The notes below the pieces were generated by a model. The model did no database searches. It saw only the letters and a list, made by a program, of their open reading frames with translations, and was not told the origin of the DNA. The position numbers were made by a program, and so were the translations under genes. A DNA stretch of 5,602 nt. Source: Nanobdellota archaeon. GTDB taxonomy: Archaea; Nanobdellota; Nanobdellia; Woesearchaeales; JAHJBD01. How positions within the stretch are numbered: position 1 is the first letter of the stretch; each line of letters begins with the position of its first letter. Location of the stretch: positions 1 through 5,602 of the forward strand of contig JAHJBD010000194.1 in assembly GCA_018813725.1 (NCBI GenBank). Reading direction: 5' to 3'. Below, piece by piece: positions 1 through 5,194 of the stretch.

Positions 1-2
1 AT

Positions 3-566
3 CTAATAGACAAAAACAAATTTTCAGCAGTGTATGCATCTGATTCTATCCGCGCTCAACAGACAGCAAGGTATGCTACAGAGAGGCCATGGAACAGCTG
101 GCCACTATACCAAATATCACCAAAATTAGCTGAGATTGATCAAGGAGGATTAGAAGGCAGGCTAAAAGAAGAGGTGATGGAAAAGATGCACAGATCACCA
201 GTTAAGGACTGGTGGACCTATGTTCCTCATGGTGGAAAAGAATCTCAAGCAGATGTTTACAGGAGAGTTGTTGAATTTCTAGAGAATGATGTTATCCCAA
301 ATTATCAAGGTAATGTGCTATTGTTCACCCATGCAAACGTTATAAAAAGTTTTCATGCAGGACTATTTGCACCTACACAAGCAGAGAAAGATAAGATTCA
401 TCGAACTAGGGTAAGAAATTGCTCAGTATCTATCTACAGGTATTATGAGGGAAGTGTATGGCCAGTAACTTTTGCCAAGGATGACCATTTGCCACCCGAG
501 ACAAGGAGATTCGGAAGAAGGCTAAGAAAGTTGTTGAGAGATACATGGCAAGGAAGAAAAAAATGA
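3..566 (+). CDS. Histidine phosphatase family protein (phosphoglycerate mutase-like), 5' end outside window
   Basis: The reading frame is open to the left edge. It reads L-I-D-K-N-K-F-S-A-V-Y-A-S-D before the R-A-Q-Q-T-A segment, so the GTG at 30 is an internal valine and not the start. R-A-Q-Q-T-A is the usual block after the first strand of this superfamily, and the catalytic R-H-G motif must lie upstream. Counting from codon 30, other family marks are L-A-E-I-D-Q-G-G-L-E-G (33-43), with the conserved Glu, G-G-K-E-S (68-72), and F-T-H-A-N (99-103), whose His101 is the second active-site histidine. The family removes or transfers phosphoryl groups through a phosphohistidine. The substrate cannot be told: phosphoglycerate mutase, alpha-ribazole phosphatase and sugar-phosphatase members look alike at this level. 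The C-terminus is rich in Arg and Lys. Its TGA overlaps the ATG of the next gene (ATGA), so the two are probably co-transcribed. Confidence 0.85.
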   Translation, partial: LIDKNKFSAVYASDSIRAQQTARYATERPWNSWPLYQISPKLAEIDQGGLEGRLKEEVMEKMHRSPVKDWWTYVPHGGKESQADVYRRVVEFLENDVIPNYQGNVLLFTHANVIKSFHAGLFAPTQAEKDKIHRTRVRNCSVSIYRYYEGSVWPVTFAKDDHLPPETRRFGRRLRKLLRDTWQGRKK

Positions 567-994
567 AACAGACAGAAAAAGAGATAATACAATACCTAAG
601 GCAAGGAAAGAGATTAAACATATCAGACATAGCAAGAAAACTGTCAATACCTATCTCAACCCTTAGAGACAGGATAATCAGGATAGAAAACAGCTATATA
701 ACCAAGAGAGCATCGATAATAGACTTTGAAAAGACAGGCCACAATGCATCAGCAATAGTTGCTATCAAAACAAAAGATGCCAGAGAAGAGCTCCTAGAAT
801 TTCTCAAGCAAGACCAAATGGTAAACTCAATCTGGAGAATCAACACTGGCTATGACTATATGGCGGAGATAATATGTAAAGACAACATGGAACTGTACAG
901 CTGGATTGACAGGTTAAATGTCAGGTTCAACACAGAATTTAACATATTCAATATTTTAAAGACAGAAGATAAAGAAAAATTTATACCAAGGTGA
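563..994 (+). CDS. Lrp/AsnC family transcriptional regulator
   Basis: This is a 143-residue protein of the usual Lrp/AsnC size. An N-terminal winged helix-turn-helix (about 4-50) contains N-I-S-D-I-A-R-K-L-S-I-P-I-S-T-L as turn and recognition helix, followed by a linker. A C-terminal RAM (ligand-binding and oligomerisation) domain spans about 60-135 and includes the typical T-G-Y-D-Y-M-A-E-I stretch (96-104). The family binds promoter DNA as dimers or octamers, often in response to an amino acid. I chose ATG 563 because it forms an ATGA overlap with the upstream stop and has a purine-rich AAGGAAG eight bases before it. An in-frame ATG at 545 would add M-A-R-K-K-K but overlap the upstream gene by 22 bases and has no better ribosome site. 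The ligand is unknown. It could control its own operon or the nearby dap genes, but nothing in the sequence proves either. Confidence 0.87.
   Translation: MKQTEKEIIQYLRQGKRLNISDIARKLSIPISTLRDRIIRIENSYITKRASIIDFEKTGHNASAIVAIKTKDAREELLEFLKQDQMVNSIWRINTGYDYMAEIICKDNMELYSWIDRLNVRFNTEFNIFNILKTEDKEKFIPR
990..994 (+). promoter_or_regulatory. Ribosome binding site GGTGA deciding the start of the 1000-1569 gene
   Basis: AAGGTGAT (988-995) contains GGTGA, a good match to the archaeal anti-Shine-Dalgarno sequence. It overlaps the TGA stop (992-994) of the regulator gene and lies five bases before ATG 1000. That supports ATG 1000 over the in-frame GTG at 991, which is itself part of the GGTGA. Confidence 0.7.
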
Positions 995-999
995 TAAAA

Positions 1000-1569
1000 A
1001 TGGTTGGCGGATATGAAAGGATTATAATTGGCATGGATGATATTGAGGATCTGCAGTCAGATAGTCCCACAATAGATGATAGGACAGAACCGATAAGTGA
1101 TGAACAAAGAGCAGCAAACCTAGCTGCATTGGAAAAAAGAAGAGCAGATGAAGCGATAGAGCTTCAAAAACGTTATGAGAACACCTATGCAAATAGTGTT
1201 AGTTATACAGCAAGATACAAGGCTGGAAGGGCTATAAATATAGACCAAGCAGAACTAGATCAAAATTTAGGCATATGGGTAAGAAAGTTAAGAGAGGACT
1301 TAAACCAACCAGAAGTATTTAACAAAAGGATAGATGCATTAAAAGATGCAAAAACACTCTTTGTTATGTCAAAGGATCTGTTTGCAAGAGCCTTACTAGA
1401 AGAGGTATACCAAAATAATGAATACCCTGGTTTTAGAAGAGAAGCAGGCGAAGCATTAGGCTATTCAGGATTAAGGATATTTGTCCACGAGCATCCAGTT
1501 GCAGCAACAATTACAGGTATAGCAGCAATTGCAGCAACCACATACACAGCTATTCAATACCTATCTTAA
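1000..1569 (+). CDS. Hypothetical protein with C-terminal membrane segment
   Basis: I do not recognise this 189-residue protein. The first 35 residues are acidic and probably disordered (D-D-I-E-D-L-Q-S-D-S-P). Residues about 34-60 form a charged helix rich in Ala, Glu, Lys and Arg that could be a coiled coil (D-E-Q-R-A-A-N-L-A-A-L-E-K-R-R-A-D-E), and the middle looks alpha-helical. Residues about 165-188 are an Ala/Thr/Ile-rich hydrophobic stretch ending two residues from the stop, like a tail anchor, which would leave the bulk of the protein in the cytoplasm. There is no signal peptide and no catalytic motif that I can see. ATG 1000 is preferred for its GGTGA site; an in-frame ATG at 1033 is possible. 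The gene is last in the operon after the phosphatase and Lrp-type regulator, so it is probably co-transcribed. Its TAA shares a TTAA with the stop of the convergent dapA. Confidence 0.7.
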   Translation: MVGGYERIIIGMDDIEDLQSDSPTIDDRTEPISDEQRAANLAALEKRRADEAIELQKRYENTYANSVSYTARYKAGRAINIDQAELDQNLGIWVRKLREDLNQPEVFNKRIDALKDAKTLFVMSKDLFARALLEEVYQNNEYPGFRREAGEALGYSGLRIFVHEHPVAATITGIAAIAATTYTAIQYLS

Positions 1570-2447
1570 ATAACCTTCATCCCTTCCAGTACCTGCCTAA
1601 GCTTCTTTTCATTCTCAGGTCTAAGTTCGCACATAGGTAAACGATACACAGCCTTGCAAAACCCTTTCATAGAAAGTGCGCATTTGATAGGTATTGGATT
1701 TGTCTCGATAAATTCCACATCAAACAATGGTGCAAGCTCAGTATTGAGCTTCTCAGCACCTTCAAAGTCTCCAGCTAAAGCAAGCTCAACCATCTTGACC
1801 ATCTTATCAGGAACCAAGTTAGATGCAACCGATATTACACCATCCCCGCCAGCCTTGATCAGATCAAGCGTAATCCCATCATCACCAGACAATACTGAGA
1901 AACCTTCAGGCCTTTTTGCAATTACATCTTTCATCTGGTTAAGGTCTCCTGAAGCTTCTTTGACTGCAACAACGTTCGGACAGTCTGCAACGATCCTCAT
2001 CAATGTACTAGTCTCAACATTGACACCAGTCCTGCCCTTGATATTATAGACGATTACAGGTATCTTAACAGCATCTGCAACAGCCCTAAAATGCCGATAC
2101 AAACCCTCTTGAGTTGGCTTGTTATAATATGGATTTACGATAAGCAAAGCATCAGCCCCAGCTTCCTCAGCATGCTTGCTGAGACGAATTGCCTCAGCAG
2201 TTGAATTTGATCCAGTCCCAGCTATCACAGGAACCCTCTTATTAACATGCTTGATAGTAAGCGCAATCACTCGATCATGTTCTTCATGGCTAAGTGTAGG
2301 TGATTCTCCAGTTGTACCGCACGGAACAATCCCTGCAACACCATTCTTGATATTAAAATCAATAAGCTCTTTTAGGCATTCTTCATTGACACTCTCATCA
2401 TCATTGAACGGAGTGATGATCGCAGTATATACTCCCCTAAATTTCAT
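1566..2447 (-). CDS. dapA: 4-hydroxy-tetrahydrodipicolinate synthase
   Basis: DapA condenses pyruvate with aspartate semialdehyde in the first committed step of the diaminopimelate route to lysine, in the cytoplasm. The 293-residue length is standard for this TIM-barrel, class I aldolase-type enzyme. Active-site marks are present: C-G-T-T-G-E (43-48) with the Thr pair, N-P-Y-Y-N-K-P (105-111), Tyr134 and Arg139 in Y-N-I-K-G-R-T-G, and the Schiff-base Lys163 in V-V-A-V-K-E-A-S-G-D. One oddity is that the Y-N-x-P-x-R-T-G loop has Lys137 where Pro is common. Related lyases such as N-acetylneuraminate lyase share the fold, but the intact motif set, Arg139 and the dapB partner favour DapA. The start overlaps the dapB stop by four bases (ATGA) and has a strong GGAGG seven bases upstream, so the pair is one transcript with dapB first. 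Confidence 0.95.
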   Translation of the reverse strand: MKFRGVYTAIITPFNDDESVNEECLKELIDFNIKNGVAGIVPCGTTGESPTLSHEEHDRVIALTIKHVNKRVPVIAGTGSNSTAEAIRLSKHAEEAGADALLIVNPYYNKPTQEGLYRHFRAVADAVKIPVIVYNIKGRTGVNVETSTLMRIVADCPNVVAVKEASGDLNQMKDVIAKRPEGFSVLSGDDGITLDLIKAGGDGVISVASNLVPDKMVKMVELALAGDFEGAEKLNTELAPLFDVEFIETNPIPIKCALSMKGFCKAVYRLPMCELRPENEKKLRQVLEGMKVI

Positions 2448-3202
2448 TTTTTTGCCTCCAGTAGACTTTGCAGAAAGTCATCCATAACAAAATACCCTTT
2501 TTTCTTAAAAAGCCACTTTGCAGCAAGCACAGCGCCGAGCGCATACCCCTGCCTGCTTCTTGCCGCATGCTTGATAGTTATACAATCAGCCTCACTGTCA
2601 AAACCTATAGTGTGCTCAAAATTGACAGCTCCACCTCTGACTGATGCAAAATGAATCTCATTATCCTTGATCTTTCTATCCAGCTTTTCATCTACAATAG
2701 CTGTCTTTCGATCAATATTAGAAATCAATATTTGTGATAAGGTTTTAGCTGTTCCTGAAGGACTATCAGCCTTGTTATGATGATGCAGTTCATACGCCCA
2801 CACATCATAATCATCAACCTTATTGATAAGCTTAGCAGCTTCTTCTATTATCTTAAAATAGATATTAACACCAACACTAAAGTTTGAGCTCCATAAAAAT
2901 CCGATCCCAGCCTCCTTGACCATCTCCTTAACTTCATCAACATGATCATACCAGCCAGTCGTACCTATGACAGCATTCACCTTTAGTTCACAATACCTCT
3001 TGATATTATCCATTATATTTGCTGGAAGCGTAAAATCTATAGCAACATCAACACCCTTCATGCTTTCCTTATTGATTTCACAGAAGACTCCATCTTGTTT
3101 ACACATTGGGTCTACGATAGAAGCAACTTGTATTCCTTTATCCTTGGCAATAGACTCGATCATCCTGCCCATTCCGCCGTATCCTATGATTGCTATCTTC
3201 AT
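2444..3202 (-). CDS. dapB: 4-hydroxy-tetrahydrodipicolinate reductase
   Basis: DapB reduces the DapA product to tetrahydrodipicolinate with NAD(P)H. The 252 residues are slightly shorter than the 273 of the Escherichia coli enzyme, as is common. An N-terminal Rossmann fold has G-Y-G-G-M-G at 7-12 and Asp31 at the end of the second strand. Family blocks follow: F-T-L-P (57-60), V-I-G-T-T-G-W (78-84) and S-S-N-F-S-V-G-V-N (105-113). The catalytic signature E-L-H-H-H-N-K-A-D-S-P-S-G-T-A spans 138-152, with His140 and Lys144 matching the catalytic His and Lys of the family. The start has a GGGTGG site just upstream. It is the first gene of dapBA and diverges from the ACT-domain gene across a 114-bp promoter region. 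The other enzymes of the pathway are not in the window, so which later variant is used (succinylase, acetylase, dehydrogenase or aminotransferase) is unknown. Confidence 0.95.
   Translation of the reverse strand: MKIAIIGYGGMGRMIESIAKDKGIQVASIVDPMCKQDGVFCEINKESMKGVDVAIDFTLPANIMDNIKRYCELKVNAVIGTTGWYDHVDEVKEMVKEAGIGFLWSSNFSVGVNIYFKIIEEAAKLINKVDDYDVWAYELHHHNKADSPSGTAKTLSQILISNIDRKTAIVDEKLDRKIKDNEIHFASVRGGAVNFEHTIGFDSEADCITIKHAARSRQGYALGAVLAAKWLFKKKGYFVMDDFLQSLLEAKK
2455..2459 (-). promoter_or_regulatory. Ribosome binding site GGAGG for dapA
   Basis: On the minus strand TGGAGGCAAA precedes the dapA ATG. GGAGG is a near-perfect Shine-Dalgarno core with a spacer of seven bases, and it lies inside the last codons of dapB. 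It fixes the dapA start at 2447 and suggests that dapA can be initiated independently within the dapBA message. Confidence 0.75.
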
Positions 3203-3206
3203 TTAA

Positions 3207-3212
3207 CCACCC
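3207..3212 (-). promoter_or_regulatory. Ribosome binding site for dapB
   Basis: On the minus strand GGGTGG lies four bases before the dapB ATG at 3202, and the GGTG inside it matches the archaeal Shine-Dalgarno sequence. It implies that dapB has a transcribed leader, unlike the two apparently leaderless genes near the right end of the window. Confidence 0.5.
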
Positions 3213-3235
3213 ATATTTTTGGAACACTTCAAGTT

Positions 3236-3244
3236 ATAAAAACT
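3236..3244 (-). promoter_or_regulatory. Candidate TATA box for the dapBA operon
   Basis: On the minus strand TTTTTATAA is centred about 38 bases before the dapB ATG. With usual archaeal spacing, transcription would start near 3214 and leave a short leader that still holds the GGGTGG site. A second option is ATATATAAAG (3260-3269, minus strand), which overlaps the plus-strand TATA box and would give a leader of about 37 bases. The sequence alone does not separate the two. Confidence 0.4.
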
Positions 3245-3260
3245 TTACTAAAAACAAAGC

Positions 3261-3268
3261 TTTATATA
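3261..3268 (+). promoter_or_regulatory. TATA box of the ACT-domain gene
   Basis: TTTATATA matches the archaeal TATA consensus and is preceded by purine-rich A-A-A-A-C-A-A-A-G-C as a plausible BRE. The usual spacing of about 25 bases predicts a transcription start near 3290, giving a leader of about 25 bases before ATG 3317. The leader has only a weak ribosome site (TTGAGAT). The same element read on the minus strand is also TATA-like, so it may be used in both directions. Confidence 0.55.
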
Positions 3269-3282
3269 TTATTTAAACATTC

Positions 3283-3298
3283 TGTTATTATATTAACA
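3283..3298. promoter_or_regulatory. Dyad TGTTA-N6-TAACA, candidate operator
   Basis: A perfect inverted repeat of five-base arms separated by TTATAT lies directly downstream of the TATA box at 3261-3268 and spans the predicted start of the ACT-domain gene transcript. This position would suit a repressor that blocks RNA polymerase, for instance by self-regulation. The region is very AT-rich and the arms are short, so chance is a real alternative. Confidence 0.3.
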
Positions 3299-3316
3299 AA
3301 CAGTTTTTGAGATAAA

Positions 3317-3982
3317 ATGGTAACAGTAGCACATCTTGTAAAAGGAATGATAAAAGACAAGCCTTTCTTACAGGAAGCATTAGGCAAAAAGTTAATAGCC
3401 TATGGCAACCTTGCTGAACAGTTTCACGACCATATAGAGAATGAGTTAGGAAAGAAAGTCAAGCACTCAGCGATAGTCATGGCATTAAGAAGGTACGCAG
3501 ACGAGCTAAATGATACGATCAACGATGTTAAGCCACTTGATTTCAACTGCGAGATAAACCTTAAGACAAACCTTTGCGCAATAAATATTATCAAATCCAA
3601 AAAGGTTAATGCTACTGTAAAAGAGTTCTACAACTTCGTTGACCTAGATAAAGGAGACACCCTTAACATCATCTCAGGCAACTATGAAAGAAGCATAATA
3701 ACAAATGAAAAGTATAAAGATAGGATGCTAAAAGAGCTCAAAGGCGAAAAGATAATCACAGAGCAGAGCAACCTAGTCTCTTTAAGCCTCAAATTCCCAG
3801 ACAAGTTCTATGAAACACCAGGTATGATATTTAATGTCATCAGGCAGCTAGCATGGGAGAATATAAATATATTTGAGATAATCTCAACACACACAGAATT
3901 AAGCCTGATCCTAAAAGAGAAAGACAGTTCTAGAGCTTATGATTGCCTGCAAGGGTTGATCAGTCGAAAAGACAAGAGATAA
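3317..3982 (+). CDS. ACT-domain protein, putative amino-acid-responsive regulator divergent from dapBA
   Basis: This 221-residue cytoplasmic protein has three visible parts. Residues 1-70 are helical with a conserved-looking K-K-V-K-H-S-A-I-V-M-A-L-R-R-Y block (46-60) that could be a winged helix or DNA-binding element. Residues about 76-148 have alternating strands (I-N-L-K-T-N-L-C-A-I-N-I-I; L-N-I-I-S-G-N-Y) and may be a degenerate first ACT repeat. Residues about 153-216 are a clear ACT domain: the block T-P-G-M-I-F-N-V-I-R-Q-L-A (167-179), then N-I-N-I-F-E-I-I-S-T (182-191) and the strand E-L-S-L-I-L-K-E-K-D (194-203), closely resembling the regulatory ACT repeats of aspartokinase. No kinase or other catalytic domain is present. 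ACT domains bind amino acids, and divergence from lysine genes suggests a lysine sensor, but this is inference. A weak TTGAGAT ribosome site precedes the ATG. The 3' end overlaps the convergent gene by 23 bp. Confidence 0.82.
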   Translation: MVTVAHLVKGMIKDKPFLQEALGKKLIAYGNLAEQFHDHIENELGKKVKHSAIVMALRRYADELNDTINDVKPLDFNCEINLKTNLCAINIIKSKKVNATVKEFYNFVDLDKGDTLNIISGNYERSIITNEKYKDRMLKELKGEKIITEQSNLVSLSLKFPDKFYETPGMIFNVIRQLAWENINIFEIISTHTELSLILKEKDSSRAYDCLQGLISRKDKR

Positions 3983-5159
3983 CATTTCCATCTAATTCGT
4001 ATTCTGCCTTAAGCCAACTAAATCCAAGATCATTGGCTTCTTCACAGAAATTATCAGTATCCAACTCATACTCAATACCAAGCACTGCTTTATCCTGTTC
4101 AATAAAGGGCAGCAACAGTTCACATTCTTCATAATAAAAACACTGTTCATTTATAGCTAGATCATAAGAATCAACAAGATCAGGAACCTGAGATAGGTCA
4201 TTTTTTAGAGCAATAGCAAGCCCCCTATTATGAGCTTGTTCAGCCAGCCAAAGATTATATTCTAGCTGTTCAGCATAAGTCAAAACAAACCCATTATCAT
4301 TCTGAAAACCATCAACATTGTCTGGCTCAACCCCGTCACAACCCTTCTGTACTGCAAGATCAAGCCTATCCCCCATTATTTCTGCAAAAGAGAGATAGTG
4401 TGAGATATCAAGCCATACCTCACCAGGCCAATCATCAAGATCTTTGCCTAGTACCCCAGAAGGAAACTCACCAGAATCACTTCTCCAATCCTCATAAGTA
4501 CCAGCTGAAAAATAGCATATAACCTTGACCCCCCTACCATGTAATTGATCGATCAATGACTTTGATGAATCAAAAAGGTCTATGTCATAGATTTCAACAT
4601 CATGACTTGTATCAATCTCCCCATTAAGCTGCCAATACCAACTCACCCCTGGTTTTGGCTTATACCTAGCTTTCTCTTTATCCATATTTTTAGAGACTGT
4701 ATCAGATAAGCCAGAATCCTCATGACCAAATAATGATGAAACCGCTTTACTTCCAATAATACTATTATCAAACCTGCCCCCATTAACCTCTAAAACATAC
4801 TTTGCTTTTGCATGAAAAGTCTCGCAAGGCTCAGATTCACAAGGCATTGCATACACAACATCAACAACAGTCTGATTAGGGTCGATAAATAAGATATCCA
4901 AAGGGATCAAAGTGTTCTTCATCCAAAAACTTCTTTCAGCCATATCATCATACACAAACAGCATACCGCAATCATCACACAACTTTTCCTTGTACATCAA
5001 TCCACGGCTTCTTTCATGATCTGTGTCTGCAACAACGACATTGGATACCTGCCCGCTAATCTCAACGGTACCATCAAACATTTCTTGTGGCGCATACTGC
5101 AGATCAACTTCACAACCCAACAGGATAAGTAAAACAAAAGTCAAGATTATTCGCTTCAT
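3960..5159 (-). CDS. Putative lipoprotein: DUF192 domain fused to GH114 polygalactosaminidase-like domain
   Basis: The 399-residue protein starts with a short signal peptide ending in a lipobox (L-L-G-C, Cys16), so it is probably exported and lipid-anchored. A DUF192 domain spans about 33-130, with E-R-S-R-G-L-M, C-G-M-L-F-V, F-W-M-K-N-T-L-I-P-L-D-I-L-F-I-D and Y-V-L-E-V-N-G-G. A linker to about 168 follows. A complete GH114-type domain runs from about 171 to the end: W-Y-W-Q-L, Y-D-I-D-L-F-D, V-I-C-Y-F-S-A-G, W-P-G-E-V-W-L-D-I (244-252), G-V-E-P-D-N-V-D-G-F (276-285), A-L-K-N-D and N-E-Q-C-F-Y-Y-E-E-C (337-346). GH114 enzymes cut alpha-1,4-linked galactosamine polymers; the conserved Asp and Glu residues in these blocks probably form the active site. 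Many cysteines, such as 340 and 346, suggest disulfides, which fits an exported protein. The ATG has no ribosome site but lies about 27 bases after a TATA box, so the message is probably leaderless. Confidence 0.88.
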   Translation of the reverse strand: MKRIILTFVLLILLGCEVDLQYAPQEMFDGTVEISGQVSNVVVADTDHERSRGLMYKEKLCDDCGMLFVYDDMAERSFWMKNTLIPLDILFIDPNQTVVDVVYAMPCESEPCETFHAKAKYVLEVNGGRFDNSIIGSKAVSSLFGHEDSGLSDTVSKNMDKEKARYKPKPGVSWYWQLNGEIDTSHDVEIYDIDLFDSSKSLIDQLHGRGVKVICYFSAGTYEDWRSDSGEFPSGVLGKDLDDWPGEVWLDISHYLSFAEIMGDRLDLAVQKGCDGVEPDNVDGFQNDNGFVLTYAEQLEYNLWLAEQAHNRGLAIALKNDLSQVPDLVDSYDLAINEQCFYYEECELLLPFIEQDKAVLGIEYELDTDNFCEEANDLGFSWLKAEYELDGNVISCLFD

Positions 5160-5180
5160 AAATTGTTAAATCAGAATTAA

Positions 5181-5190
5181 TATATTTAAA
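5181..5190 (-). promoter_or_regulatory. TATA box of the DUF192-GH114 gene
   Basis: On the minus strand TTTAAATATA is an excellent archaeal TATA box centred about 27 bases before the ATG at 5159. This predicts transcription starting at or one base before the start codon, consistent with the absence of a ribosome site. The box lies four bases beyond the tRNA 3' end, so the gene has its own promoter while being directly downstream of the tRNA. Confidence 0.7.
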
Positions 5191-5194
5191 ACTA

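Noticed and set aside
545..562. Upstream in-frame ATG of the Lrp/AsnC-type gene, adding M-A-R-K-K-K.
   Set aside because: ATG 563 makes the ATGA stop-start overlap and has an AAGGAAG site at good distance; the six extra residues lie before the helix-turn-helix and add nothing recognisable. It remains possible.
430..630. Minus-strand open frame of 66 codons with hydrophobic residues.
   Set aside because: It lies antisense to the phosphatase and regulator genes, which have clear family motifs. The hydrophobic look comes from reading AT-rich coding DNA backwards.
1654..2487. Two plus-strand open frames (1654-2049 and 2176-2487) opposite dapA.
   Set aside because: Both are antisense to dapA, Ser/Thr/Pro-rich without any domain, and have no promoter or ribosome site.
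3203..3214. Three-codon open frame M-G-G-stop on the minus strand directly before dapB, a possible leader peptide.
   Set aside because: It is just the ribosome site GGGTGG read as codons; it holds no lysine codons, so an attenuation role is not supported.
2967..3310. Plus-strand open frames opposite the start of dapB and running into the intergenic region.
   Set aside because: They are shadows of dapB with no recognisable motif and run across the divergent promoter elements.
3203..3316. Lysine riboswitch (L box) before dapB.
   Set aside because: The predicted dapB leader is at most about 40 bases, far too short for a lysine riboswitch, and no multi-stem fold is seen.
3943..4134. Plus-strand open frame opposite the C-terminal end of the GH114 domain.
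   Set aside because: The opposite strand carries well-conserved GH114 motifs here; this frame is Ser-rich low-complexity sequence.
5160..5194. Intrinsic terminator after tRNA-Lys.
   Set aside because: There is no GC hairpin, and the only T run on the minus strand is four bases within the promoter of the next gene.
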